Shown here in pieces: positions 28,731 through 36,170 of a DNA stretch of 64,000 bases. This DNA comes from Streptomyces albidoflavus. GTDB taxonomy: Bacteria > Actinomycetota > Actinomycetes > Streptomycetales > Streptomycetaceae. A program made the position numbers and the translations under genes. The notes under the pieces were generated by a model. It saw nothing but the letters and a program-made list of their open reading frames with translations. It was not told where the DNA came from and ran no database searches. Numbering within the stretch: the stretch's first letter is position 1; each line of letters opens with the position of its first letter. Location of the stretch: positions 186,001 through 250,000 of the forward strand of contig NZ_JOII01000002.1 in NCBI RefSeq assembly GCF_000719955.1, read 5' to 3'.

Positions 28731-28748
28731 TGGTTCAACTATGAACCA
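28731..28748. promoter_or_regulatory. perfect inverted repeat, operator candidate
   Basis: TGGTTCA-ACTA-TGAACCA has perfect 7-bp arms and a 4-nt AT-rich spacer. It is an isolated AT-richer island in the 466-nt gap between ABC exporter 1 and the nucleotidyltransferase gene, about 130 bp upstream of the latter. The geometry suits MarR-, HxlR- or TetR-type regulators. No such gene is adjacent. Confidence 0.5.
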
Positions 28749-28909
28749 TCTCCGAATGTTCCTGCACACCGGGGTCCCCTCGGTGAGGTGCGCCACTCCC
28801 GCGACGTGGAGGCCGGCGCCCGCTGCCGGGCACGGGCCGACGCGGCAGGTCATGGCGGGTACTAGCGTGTCTCCCATGAGCCGTTCCGCGTCGTCTGCTT
28901 CGTCCCCCT

Positions 28910-28953
28910 CCCCCCCCCCCCCCCCCCGGGGGCGGGGGGGGGCGGGGGGGGGG
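28910..28953. repeat. C18/G-rich homopolymer tract at a gene 5' end
   Basis: Eighteen consecutive C (28910-28927) are followed by G5-C-G9-C-G10. This separates a plausible ATG start (28876, frame 1) from the conserved frame of the nucleotidyltransferase (frame 2). It is either an assembly or sequencing artefact or a naturally unstable tract. Confidence 0.85.
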
Positions 28954-28978
28954 TCTGACCCTGTCGTGGCCCGGCGGG

Positions 28979-29425
28979 GTGGTGCCCGAGGCGGCCGCGG
29001 GCGGGGCCGCCGTGGTGACCGGGGTCTTCGATCTGCTGCACGTGGGGCACGTGCGGTTCCTGGCGGCGGTGCGGGAGCGGGGGCTGCCGCTGCTGGTGGG
29101 GGTCGAGGACGACCGGCGGACGCGCGGCTGGAAGGGCCCGGCGCGCCCGTTCCAGCCGGAGGAGGAACGGGCGGAACTGCTGCGGGCCCTGCGCCCGGTC
29201 GACGGGACCTTCCTCGTCCACGGCGACCCCTCGGTGACGGAGTGGACCGCCTACACGGCGCTGCTGGCCCCGCTCGCCCCCGGCGCGATGGCCTGGACCG
29301 CGCACGACCCGTACACGGAGCAGAAGCGCCGGGCCGCGGCCGGGCTGGGGGCGCGGGCCTGGGAGATCGCCGAGACCCCGGACCGTTCGACGACGCGGAT
29401 CGTCAGCGGCCGGATGCCGGGCTGA
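28979..29425 (+). CDS. adenylyl/cytidylyltransferase family protein (RfaE2-like), 5' end uncertain
   Basis: A small nucleotidyltransferase of about 148 residues with the HxGH motif in VVTGVFDLLHVGHVRFL. It has a catalytic region similar to the ADP-heptose synthase C-terminal domain and glycerol-3-phosphate cytidylyltransferases. The ISSTRI-like motif near the C-terminus reads RSTTRIVSG. The usable GTG at 28979 leaves the conserved frame open further upstream (LTLSWPGGVVPEA), so the real start is probably the ATG at 28876, disconnected by the homopolymer. The substrate is unknown; no other heptose genes are nearby. Confidence 0.75.
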   Translation: MVPEAAAGGAAVVTGVFDLLHVGHVRFLAAVRERGLPLLVGVEDDRRTRGWKGPARPFQPEEERAELLRALRPVDGTFLVHGDPSVTEWTAYTALLAPLAPGAMAWTAHDPYTEQKRRAAAGLGARAWEIAETPDRSTTRIVSGRMPG

Positions 29426-29429
29426 CCGG

Positions 29430-30470
29430 TCAGGGACGTCCGGCCGCGCCGATGACCTCGGCGGCGGGCGGCGGTCCGGGCGGGGTGCCGTCGCCGAACG
29501 GGTGGCCGCCCAGCTCCTCGCGGTGGTGGGGCGAGAGCCAGCCGGTGAGGTCCGGGCCGAGCGGGACGATGCCGGTCGGGTTGATCCCGGTGTGCACCTG
29601 GTAGTAGTGGCGCTTGATGTGGTCGAAGTCGACCGTGTCGCCGAACCCGGGGGTCTGGTAGAGGTCCCGGGCGTACGCCCAGAGCACCGGGTCCTCGGTG
29701 AGCTTCTCCCGGTTGCACTTGAAGTGGCCGTGGTAGACGGCGTCGAAGCGGACCAGGGTGGTGAAGAGCCGGATGTCGGCCTCGGTGATGGTGTCGCCGA
29801 CCAGGTAGCGGCGGCCCGCCAGCCGCTCGGAGAGCCAGTCGAGCCGGCGGAAGAGGGCCCGGTACGCCTCGGCGTACTCCTCCTGGGTGGAGGCGAACCC
29901 GGCGCGGTAGACGCCGTTGTTGACGTCCTGGTAGACGGCGTCCATCACCTCGTCGATCTCCTCGCGCAGCCGCTCCGGGTAGAGGTCCGGGGCGCCGTCG
30001 CGCTGGAGGTCGGTCCACTGGGTCTCCAGGTCCAGGGTCATCTGCTGGTAGTCGTTGGTGACCAGTTCGCCGCTGGGGACGTCGACGATCGCGGGGACGC
30101 TGATCCCGCCGTCGTACTCCCGCTCGCGGGCGCGGTACGCCTCGCCGAGGTAGCGGATGCCGAGGACCGGGTCGACGCCGTCGGGGTCGAGGGTGAAGCG
30201 CCAGCTCCGGTCGTCCTGGAGCGGGTCGGTGACGCCGAGGGAGAGGGCGTCCTCCAGGCCGAGCAGGCGCCGGACGATCAGGGCGCGGCTGGCCCAGGGG
30301 CAGGCGCGGCTGACGACCAGGCGGTAGCGGCCGGCCTCGACGGGCCAGCCGTCGCGGCCGTCGGCGGTGATGCGGTCGGCGAAGTGGCTGCGGGCCCGTT
30401 TGAAGGGCTTGTGGCCGTACTCGGCGTTGCCGCTGGGGTCGGCCGCGGGGGTGGTGGCGGGGCTGCTCAT
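29430..30470 (-). CDS. Xi-class glutathione S-transferase-like reductase
   Basis: A 346-residue homologue of glutathionyl-hydroquinone reductases. The thioredoxin-like N-terminal half has the catalytic Cys in SRACPWASR (about residue 64). The C-terminal all-helical GST domain contains NNGVYRAGFA, the segment around YLVGDTITEADIRLFTTL.RFD and YHGHFKCN. Xi GSTs reductively remove a thiol from quinone adducts. Streptomyces make mycothiol rather than glutathione, so the physiological thiol is probably mycothiol; this is inference. It is downstream of the MFS gene on the same strand with a 141-nt gap. Confidence 0.9.
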   Translation of the reverse strand: MSSPATTPAADPSGNAEYGHKPFKRARSHFADRITADGRDGWPVEAGRYRLVVSRACPWASRALIVRRLLGLEDALSLGVTDPLQDDRSWRFTLDPDGVDPVLGIRYLGEAYRAREREYDGGISVPAIVDVPSGELVTNDYQQMTLDLETQWTDLQRDGAPDLYPERLREEIDEVMDAVYQDVNNGVYRAGFASTQEEYAEAYRALFRRLDWLSERLAGRRYLVGDTITEADIRLFTTLVRFDAVYHGHFKCNREKLTEDPVLWAYARDLYQTPGFGDTVDFDHIKRHYYQVHTGINPTGIVPLGPDLTGWLSPHHREELGGHPFGDGTPPGPPPAAEVIGAAGRP

Positions 30471-30611
30471 CGCCGGGCTCCTTCCGGTGGGGGGCGGTGG
30501 CGGGGACGGTCATCATCGTTCCCCGCCGGCGGTGTTCGTGGCTCCTCCCCACCCGTCCGGGGGAACATACGCGTCCTGTTCCCGGGCGCGTCCGGACGGG
30601 AGGGCGAGCGG

Positions 30612-32075
30612 TCAGGGGGTGGCGGGACCGCCGGTGCCGTGGCGGACCTCCCGGCGGCCGGCGGCGACGTCGGCCACCGCGGCGATCAGGGCGGCGACGA
30701 CGAAGGCGACGGAGACGATCAGGCCGCGGTCGTAGGCGTCGGCCCAGCCGTCCGGGCCGACCTGGGCGAAGAAGACGGCACCGACGGCGGCGATGCCGAC
30801 GGCCGAGCCGACCCGCTGCCCGGTCTGGAGGGTGCCGCCGGCCGATCCGGCGGTGTGCACGGGGACCTCGGAGAGGGTGAGGGTCTGGTTGGGGGCGATG
30901 ACCAGGCCGCTGCCGAGTCCGGCGAGGAGCAGTGGCAGCGCCATCGCCCAGCCCGCGTTGGTGCCGGGGACCAGGTGTACGGCGAGCGCGGTGAAGGCCA
31001 GTCCGGCGGCGACCATGGCGAGCCCGACGACCACCAGGGGCCGGCCGAACCGGGAGACGAGGCGGCCTCCGGTGCCGGCCGCGAGCCCCGAGCCGAGGGC
31101 GAACGGGGTGATGGCGATGCCGGCCTGGAGGGCGGTGTACTCCAGGCCGACCTGGAGGTAGAGCGTGGTGATGAAGAAGATCGAGGTGAACCCGGCGAAG
31201 TACAGCAGGATCAGCAGACAGCCCAGCCAGTACGAGCGCACCCGGAAGAGCGAGAGGGTGACGACGGGCTGGAAGCCGCGGCGCGAGCAGCGGTGTTCCC
31301 AGAGCAGGAAGAGGGCGAGGAGGGCGGCCGAGACCGGGAGCAGCAGCCATTTGCCGTTGCCGCTCCACTGCTGGGACTGGACGAACGGCAGGAGCAGGGC
31401 GACGATCCCGAGGCCGAGCAGGACGACGCCGACCGGGTCGAGGTCGCGCAGCCGTACCCGGCCCGCGTGCGGGGTGTCGGGGAGCAGGCGCCGGGCGAGC
31501 AGGACGCAGACGATGCCGAGCGGCAGGTTGACGTAGAAGACCCAGCGCCAGCCCTCCTGGTGGCCGGCGGCCTGGATGAGGAGGCCGCCGAGGAGCGGGC
31601 CGACGGCGGTGGAGATGCCGACGACGGTGCCGAACATGCCGAAGGCGCGGCCCCGTTCGCGGCCCCGGAACATCTGCTGGATGAGGGCGGAGATCTGCGG
31701 GGCGATCAGGCCGCCCGCGACGCCCTGCACGAGGCGGGCGATGACCAGCCAGGTGCTGTTCTGCGCGGCGCCGCAGGCGGCCGAGGAGAGGGTGAAGAGG
31801 ATCAGCCCGGCGATGAAGACGGTGCGCCGGCCCCGGGCGTCGCCGAGGCGTCCGGCCGGGATGAGGAAGAGGCCGAAGGCGAGGGCGTAGCCGGAGAGGA
31901 CCCACTGGAGGTCGGACTCGGGGGTGTTCAGGCCCTCGCGGATGGAGGGCAGCGCGACGTTGACGATGGAGACGTCGAGGAGCGTCATGAACCCCGCGAC
32001 GAGGCAGACGCCGAGCGCCCGCCAGCGCCGTGGATCGGGCTCGTACTCCTCGGGCGCGTGCTGCTGCTGACTCAC
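30612..32075 (-). CDS. MFS drug exporter, DHA2 (EmrB/QacA) family
   Basis: A 14-helix proton-coupled exporter of about 487 residues. Motifs: DVSIVNVALPSI (motif D1), WVLSGYALAFGLFLIPAGRLGD.RGRR (motif A) and ARLVQGVAGGLIAPQ (motif B), then GWRWVFYVNLPLG, typical of DHA2. The GTG at 32075 is preferred because GGGGGC precedes it and the added upstream residues are unstructured. It lies 126 nt downstream of the TauD-type dioxygenase gene on the same strand, so co-transcription is possible. The substrate cannot be read from sequence. Confidence 0.9.
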   Translation of the reverse strand: MSQQQHAPEEYEPDPRRWRALGVCLVAGFMTLLDVSIVNVALPSIREGLNTPESDLQWVLSGYALAFGLFLIPAGRLGDARGRRTVFIAGLILFTLSSAACGAAQNSTWLVIARLVQGVAGGLIAPQISALIQQMFRGRERGRAFGMFGTVVGISTAVGPLLGGLLIQAAGHQEGWRWVFYVNLPLGIVCVLLARRLLPDTPHAGRVRLRDLDPVGVVLLGLGIVALLLPFVQSQQWSGNGKWLLLPVSAALLALFLLWEHRCSRRGFQPVVTLSLFRVRSYWLGCLLILLYFAGFTSIFFITTLYLQVGLEYTALQAGIAITPFALGSGLAAGTGGRLVSRFGRPLVVVGLAMVAAGLAFTALAVHLVPGTNAGWAMALPLLLAGLGSGLVIAPNQTLTLSEVPVHTAGSAGGTLQTGQRVGSAVGIAAVGAVFFAQVGPDGWADAYDRGLIVSVAFVVAALIAAVADVAAGRREVRHGTGGPATP

Positions 32076-32201
32076 CGGGCTTGCCCCCTGTGTGTCGGAC
32101 GGTGCGGCCGGGGGGCCGCCCCCTCGTCGCACCCTAGTGGGGGTGCGGCGATTCTTCGCGCCGGGCGGGGCGTGCGGGGGCGGCCGGGCCGGTCGGCCGG
32201 C

Positions 32202-33149
32202 TCAGTGGGGACGGTCGCCGACGACGGCGACGCGTTCGGCGACGCGCCGGTGGCCCGCGTAGTCGCCGGAGGCGTAGTGCTGGGTGGCCCGGTTGTCCCA
32301 GAAGGCGACGTCACCGGCGCGCCAGTGGAAGCGGACCTGGTACTCGGGGACGTGGGCCTGCTGGAAGAGGAGGCGCAGCAGCCGGTCGCTCTCCTCCTGG
32401 GGGAGGCCGGTGATGCGGGTGGTGAAGGAGGTGTTGACGAAGAGGGTGCGGCGGCCGGTCACCGGGTGGCGGCGGACCACGGGGTGCTCGACGGGCGGGA
32501 AGGTGGACTGGAAGGCGGCGAGGTGCCCGGCGGAGGTGAAGCGGGCGAAGCCGGGGAGGTAGTCGTGGACGGCGCGCAGCCCCTCGACGCGCTCCCGCAC
32601 CTCCTCGGGCAGGTTGTCGTAGGCGGCCGCCATGTCGGCCCAGAGGGTGTCGCCGCCGTACGGGGGGACCTCGCGGAGCTGGAGGACGGCGCCGAGGGCG
32701 GGGTTCTCGCGGAAGGTGGTGTCGGTGTGCCAGACGTTCTCGAAGGTGGGGACCTGGCTGCGGTCGAAGCGGACCACGTCCTCGGCGTCGCCGGTGGCCA
32801 GCAGCGGGTTGGTCTCCAGCTCGCCCCAGTTCCGGGCGAAGTCGCGCTGGGCGGCGGAGGTGAGGTGCTGGCCGCGGAAGAAGAGAACCTTCCACTCCAG
32901 CAGGGCCCGGTCGAGTTCGGCGCGGACGGCTGCGGTGAGCGGCCGGGAGAGGTCGAGCCCGCGGATCTCGGCGCCGATGAGCGGGCCTTGCGGGACGAGG
33001 GTGAACCGCTCGTACGGCCGGTCCTCGGCGCCCTCGGCGAGGCGCCGCAGGAGGCGGGGGCCCTCGTGGATGCCGTCGGCGGGGATGCGGTGGTCGCGCA
33101 GGAGCGGGCGGGCGGGCGTGGTGGTGGTCGGTTCCGCGGTGATGCTCAT
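32202..33149 (-). CDS. TauD/TfdA family Fe(II)/2-oxoglutarate dioxygenase
   Basis: A 315-residue non-haem iron oxygenase. The facial triad is visible in WHTDTTF (His and Asp) and in [14 protein letters not shown] (distal His). The C-terminal RR..ER.AVVGDRP contains the 2-oxoglutarate-binding Arg. VLFFRGQHL and GGDTLWADM are family landmarks. Characterised relatives release sulfite from taurine or alkylsulfonates/sulfates; others act on amino acids in secondary metabolism. The ATG at 33149 has GAGGGAGA upstream. Substrate not assigned. Confidence 0.9.
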   Translation of the reverse strand: MSITAEPTTTTPARPLLRDHRIPADGIHEGPRLLRRLAEGAEDRPYERFTLVPQGPLIGAEIRGLDLSRPLTAAVRAELDRALLEWKVLFFRGQHLTSAAQRDFARNWGELETNPLLATGDAEDVVRFDRSQVPTFENVWHTDTTFRENPALGAVLQLREVPPYGGDTLWADMAAAYDNLPEEVRERVEGLRAVHDYLPGFARFTSAGHLAAFQSTFPPVEHPVVRRHPVTGRRTLFVNTSFTTRITGLPQEESDRLLRLLFQQAHVPEYQVRFHWRAGDVAFWDNRATQHYASGDYAGHRRVAERVAVVGDRPH

Positions 33150-33297
33150 CGGTCGGTCTCCCTCTGCTCGGAGCCGCGCACGCGGGCGCGCGGCATGGTG
33201 GGGCGGTACCGGTCCCGCGCGGGGAAAGTAAGGTTGGCGGGCCTCACGGACGCACGGGTCCGGGGCGGGCTTCCTGGCCGCGGCGGGGGTGCCGGGA

Positions 33298-33429
33298 TCA
33301 GCTACAGGAAGGGGCCGGGGGCGAGCCCACCCGGCCACGGCGGTGCAGCGGGCTGAGCCCGAGTCGTACCCCGTGCGCGCAGGAGGCGCGGAAGGGCGCG
33401 TCCTGGGTGCGGAGTCGGGGCTGCTGCAT
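33298..33429 (-). CDS. possible small leader peptide upstream of the dioxygenase
   Basis: A 43-codon ORF in the otherwise gene-free 323-nt gap between the glycosylase and dioxygenase genes, on the same strand. It starts [12 protein letters not shown], has Cys in RASCAHG and in the terminal PSCS, and is Arg- and Pro-rich. G/C at third positions is high (about 38 of 44). The ribosome site is weak. It could be a regulatory leader, but it matches no leader family I know with certainty. The rest of the gap shows nothing clear. Confidence 0.25.
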   Translation of the reverse strand: MQQPRLRTQDAPFRASCAHGVRLGLSPLHRRGRVGSPPAPSCS

Positions 33430-33472
33430 GGCCGCACCGTACCGCAGGGCCGTGGGGGTGCGGCAGGGGGTC

Positions 33473-34237
33473 TCAGCGGGCGGACCCGGCGAGGCGGGCG
33501 GCGAGGCGGAAGACGTCGGTGGCCATCTGAAGGGTGAGGCGGCCGGTGGAGGTGTTGCGGGGGCTGGGGTGGTAGCAGCCGAGGAGGTGGAGCGGGCCGT
33601 CGGGGCCCTCGATCCGGGCGTGCGCGCCGTGGCCGAAGGCCGGGCGGGGCCTGGGCAGGACGTATCCGGCGGCGGTGAGGACGGGCATCAGGGCCTGCCA
33701 GCCGAAGCCGCCGAGGACGACGGCGGCGCGCAGGGTGGGGCCGAGCAGGTCGAGTTCGCGGGCCATCCAGGGGCGGCAGGTGTCGCGTTCGGCGGGGGTG
33801 GGGCGGTTGTCGGGCGGGACGCAGTGGACCGGGGAGACGAGGCGGGTGCCGTACAGCCGCTGGCCGTCGTCGCGGCTGTGGGAGTACGGCAGCGCGGCCA
33901 GGTGCGCGGCGTGCAGGGCGGCGAAGAGGAAGTCGCTGGTGGGGTCGCCGGTGAACAGGCGCCCGGTGCGGTTGCCGCCGTGCGCGGCGGGGGCGAGCCC
34001 GATGACGGCGAGGGAGGCGTCGGCCGGCCCGAAGCCGGGGACGGGCCGGGCCCAGTACGTCTCGTCGCGGTACGCGGCACGGCGTACCCGGCCGACCTCC
34101 TCGCGCCAGGCCACCAGCCGGGGGCAGGCCCGGCAGCCGGTCAGCCGGGTGTCCAGGACCTCCAGGTCCGGGGCGCCGGGGGCGCGGAGCGCCGGGTAGT
34201 CGCGGTCGTCCGGGTGGGGGGCGGCGGGGCGGGGCAT
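33473..34237 (-). CDS. type 5 uracil-DNA glycosylase
   Basis: A DNA-repair enzyme of 254 residues that removes uracil and other deaminated bases. Motif 1 reads [19 protein letters not shown], which defines UDG family 5 (UdgB), and motif 2 is [10 protein letters not shown]. Four cysteines for a [4Fe-4S] cluster are seen in TGCRACPRL and in [14 protein letters not shown]. The ATG at 34237 gives the family length. It is divergent from the phosphoglucomutase gene. Confidence 0.92.
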   Translation of the reverse strand: MPRPAAPHPDDRDYPALRAPGAPDLEVLDTRLTGCRACPRLVAWREEVGRVRRAAYRDETYWARPVPGFGPADASLAVIGLAPAAHGGNRTGRLFTGDPTSDFLFAALHAAHLAALPYSHSRDDGQRLYGTRLVSPVHCVPPDNRPTPAERDTCRPWMARELDLLGPTLRAAVVLGGFGWQALMPVLTAAGYVLPRPRPAFGHGAHARIEGPDGPLHLLGCYHPSPRNTSTGRLTLQMATDVFRLAARLAGSAR

Positions 34238-34354
34238 GCGGCCACCGTAAGGCGGCGGGCGGGCCGCCGCCCGGGGGCGGGTGTACTCGCGGCGGATGCG
34301 CCGAGCGGCGAAGATGGCGGCGGACCCCGGTGGACGAGGAGAAGGAGAAGGCGG

Positions 34355-35995
34355 ATGGCCCACGAGCGTGCGGGAGAGACGGCACGGCCCGAGGATCTGG
34401 TCGACGTACCCCGGCTGGTGACGGCCTATTACGCGCTGCGGCCCGACCCGGGGGACCCGGCTCAGCAGGTCACGTTCGGCACCTCGGGCCACCGGGGTTC
34501 CTCGCTGGCCTCGGCGTTCAACGAGGCGCACATCGCCGCCACCGCCCAGGCCATCTGCGAGTACCGGGCGCTCCAGGGCACCGACGGGCCGCTCTACCTG
34601 GGCGCCGACACGCACGCGCTGTCGGAGCCGGCCCGGGTGACGGCCGTCGAGGTGTTCGCCGCCAACGAGGTGCGGGTGCTCCTGGACCTGAACGACGGGT
34701 ACACGCCGACGCCCGCGGTGTCGCTGGCGATCCTGGAGTACAACCGGGGGCGCACCGGGCACCTGGCCGACGGGGTGGTGGTCACGCCCTCGCACAACCC
34801 GCCCACCGACGGCGGGTTCAAGTACAACCCGCCCAGCGGCGGCCCGGCGGCGGGCGAGGCGACCCGGTGGATCCAGGACCGGGCCAACGAGATCATCGCG
34901 GGCGGGCTGAAGGAGGTCCGGCGCGTCCCGTGGGAGCGGGCGCTGGCCGCGCCGACGACGGGCCGGCACGACTTCCTCAGCCAGTACGCCGACGCGCTGG
35001 AGTCGGTGGTGGACCTGGCGGCGGTGCGCAAGGCGGGCGTGCGGATCGGCGCCGACCCGCTGGGCGGCGCCTCGGTGGGGTACTGGGGCCGGATCGCCGA
35101 GCAGTACGGGCTGGACCTGACGGTGGTCAATCCGCGGACCGATCCGGCCTGGTCGTTCATGACGCTGGACTGGGACGGCAAGATCCGCATGGACTGCTCG
35201 TCGCCGTACGCGATGGCCTCGCTGATCGAGGGGCGCGACCGGTTCGCCATCGCCACGGGGAACGACGCCGACGCCGACCGGCACGGCATCGTCACGCCGG
35301 ACGGCGGGCTGATGAACCCCAACCACTACCTGGCGGTGGCGATCGGCTACCTCTTCGAGCACCGCGAGCGGTGGCCGGCCGCCACCGGCGTCGGCAAGAC
35401 CCTGGTCTCCTCCTCGATGATCGACCGGGTCGCCGCCGACCTCGGCCGGGAGCTGGTCGAGGTGCCGGTGGGGTTCAAGTGGTTCGTGGACGGGCTGCTC
35501 GACGGCTCGCTCGGCTTCGGCGGGGAGGAGTCGGCGGGCGCCTCCTTCCTGCGCCGGGACGGTTCGGTGTGGACCACCGACAAGGACGGCATCATCCTGG
35601 CGCTGCTCGCCTCGGAGATCCTCGCGGTGACCGGCAGCAGCCCCTCCGAGCGGTACGCGGAGCTGACCGCCCGGTTCGGCGCCCCGGCGTACGCGCGGAT
35701 CGACGCGCCGGCCACCCGCGAGGAGAAGGCGGTCCTCGCGCGGCTCTCGCCGGAGCAGGTCACGGCGGACACGCTGGCCGGGCAGCCGGTCACCGGGGTG
35801 CTCACCGAGGCCCCGGGCAACGGCGCGCCGATCGGCGGCATCAAGGTGACGACGGCCGACGCCTGGTTCGCCGCCCGGCCCTCGGGGACCGAGGACGTGT
35901 ACAAGATCTACGCCGAGTCGTTCCTCGGCGAGCAGCACCTCGCCGAGGTCCAGGACGAGGCGAAGGCCTTGGTGCGGGCGGCCCTGGACGGCTGA
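34355..35995 (+). CDS. pgm: phosphoglucomutase (alpha-D-glucose-phosphate specific)
   Basis: A cytoplasmic enzyme of 546 residues interconverting glucose 1-phosphate and glucose 6-phosphate, linking glycolysis with glycogen, trehalose and cell-wall sugar synthesis. The phosphoserine loop is [17 protein letters not shown], the metal loop is [12 protein letters not shown], the sugar loop [12 protein letters not shown] and the phosphate-binding loop [16 protein letters not shown]. The ATG at 34355 follows GAAGGAG. A terminator-like hairpin follows. Confidence 0.95.
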   Translation: MAHERAGETARPEDLVDVPRLVTAYYALRPDPGDPAQQVTFGTSGHRGSSLASAFNEAHIAATAQAICEYRALQGTDGPLYLGADTHALSEPARVTAVEVFAANEVRVLLDLNDGYTPTPAVSLAILEYNRGRTGHLADGVVVTPSHNPPTDGGFKYNPPSGGPAAGEATRWIQDRANEIIAGGLKEVRRVPWERALAAPTTGRHDFLSQYADALESVVDLAAVRKAGVRIGADPLGGASVGYWGRIAEQYGLDLTVVNPRTDPAWSFMTLDWDGKIRMDCSSPYAMASLIEGRDRFAIATGNDADADRHGIVTPDGGLMNPNHYLAVAIGYLFEHRERWPAATGVGKTLVSSSMIDRVAADLGRELVEVPVGFKWFVDGLLDGSLGFGGEESAGASFLRRDGSVWTTDKDGIILALLASEILAVTGSSPSERYAELTARFGAPAYARIDAPATREEKAVLARLSPEQVTADTLAGQPVTGVLTEAPGNGAPIGGIKVTTADAWFAARPSGTEDVYKIYAESFLGEQHLAEVQDEAKALVRAALDG

Positions 35996-36008
35996 CCCCC
36001 GGTCCCGC

Positions 36009-36038
36009 GGGCGTCCCCTTCCTCGCGAGGGGGCGCCC
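36009..36038 (+). terminator. hairpin terminator after pgm
   Basis: GGGCGTCCCCT pairs with AGGGGGCGCCC (one G-T pair) around an 8-nt loop, 14 nt after the pgm stop. Confidence 0.7.
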
Positions 36039-36134
36039 GGGGGCACACCGAGGTCGCACGGGGAGCGCGGCGCGTAACCGGCGGGCGGGGCGGGGAGGGT
36101 GTGCCCGTCCGGTCGGTCGGCGAGGGGAGACGCG

Positions 36135-36170
36135 GTGGCGGGTGCGTGCGGGGACGGGGCGTCGCGGTGA
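36135..36170 (+). CDS. very short ORF coupled to ABC exporter 2
   Basis: An 11-codon ORF (GTG start, GGGGAGA ribosome site 4 nt upstream) whose TGA overlaps the GTG of ABC exporter 2 as GTGA. An in-frame GTG at 36099 would make it 23 codons. It mirrors the short overlapping ORF in front of ABC exporter 1. It may exist only to couple translation, or be fortuitous. Confidence 0.25.
   Translation: MAGACGDGASR

Noticed and set aside
30612..33149. MFS exporter plus dioxygenase as a siderophore or antibiotic cluster
   Set aside because: No synthetase, ligase or other tailoring genes are nearby. Two genes are not enough to call a biosynthetic cluster.
33220..33250. Iron-box-like sequence (AAGTAAGGTTGG...CCTCAC) before the dioxygenase
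   Set aside because: Only about 10 of 19 positions match the DmdR1/IdeR consensus, below what functional boxes usually show.
29502..33356. A plus-strand ORF of more than 1200 codons
   Set aside because: It runs antisense through the GST, MFS and dioxygenase genes. Its composition (Val/Gly/Asp-rich, no domains) is the usual antisense artefact of very high GC.
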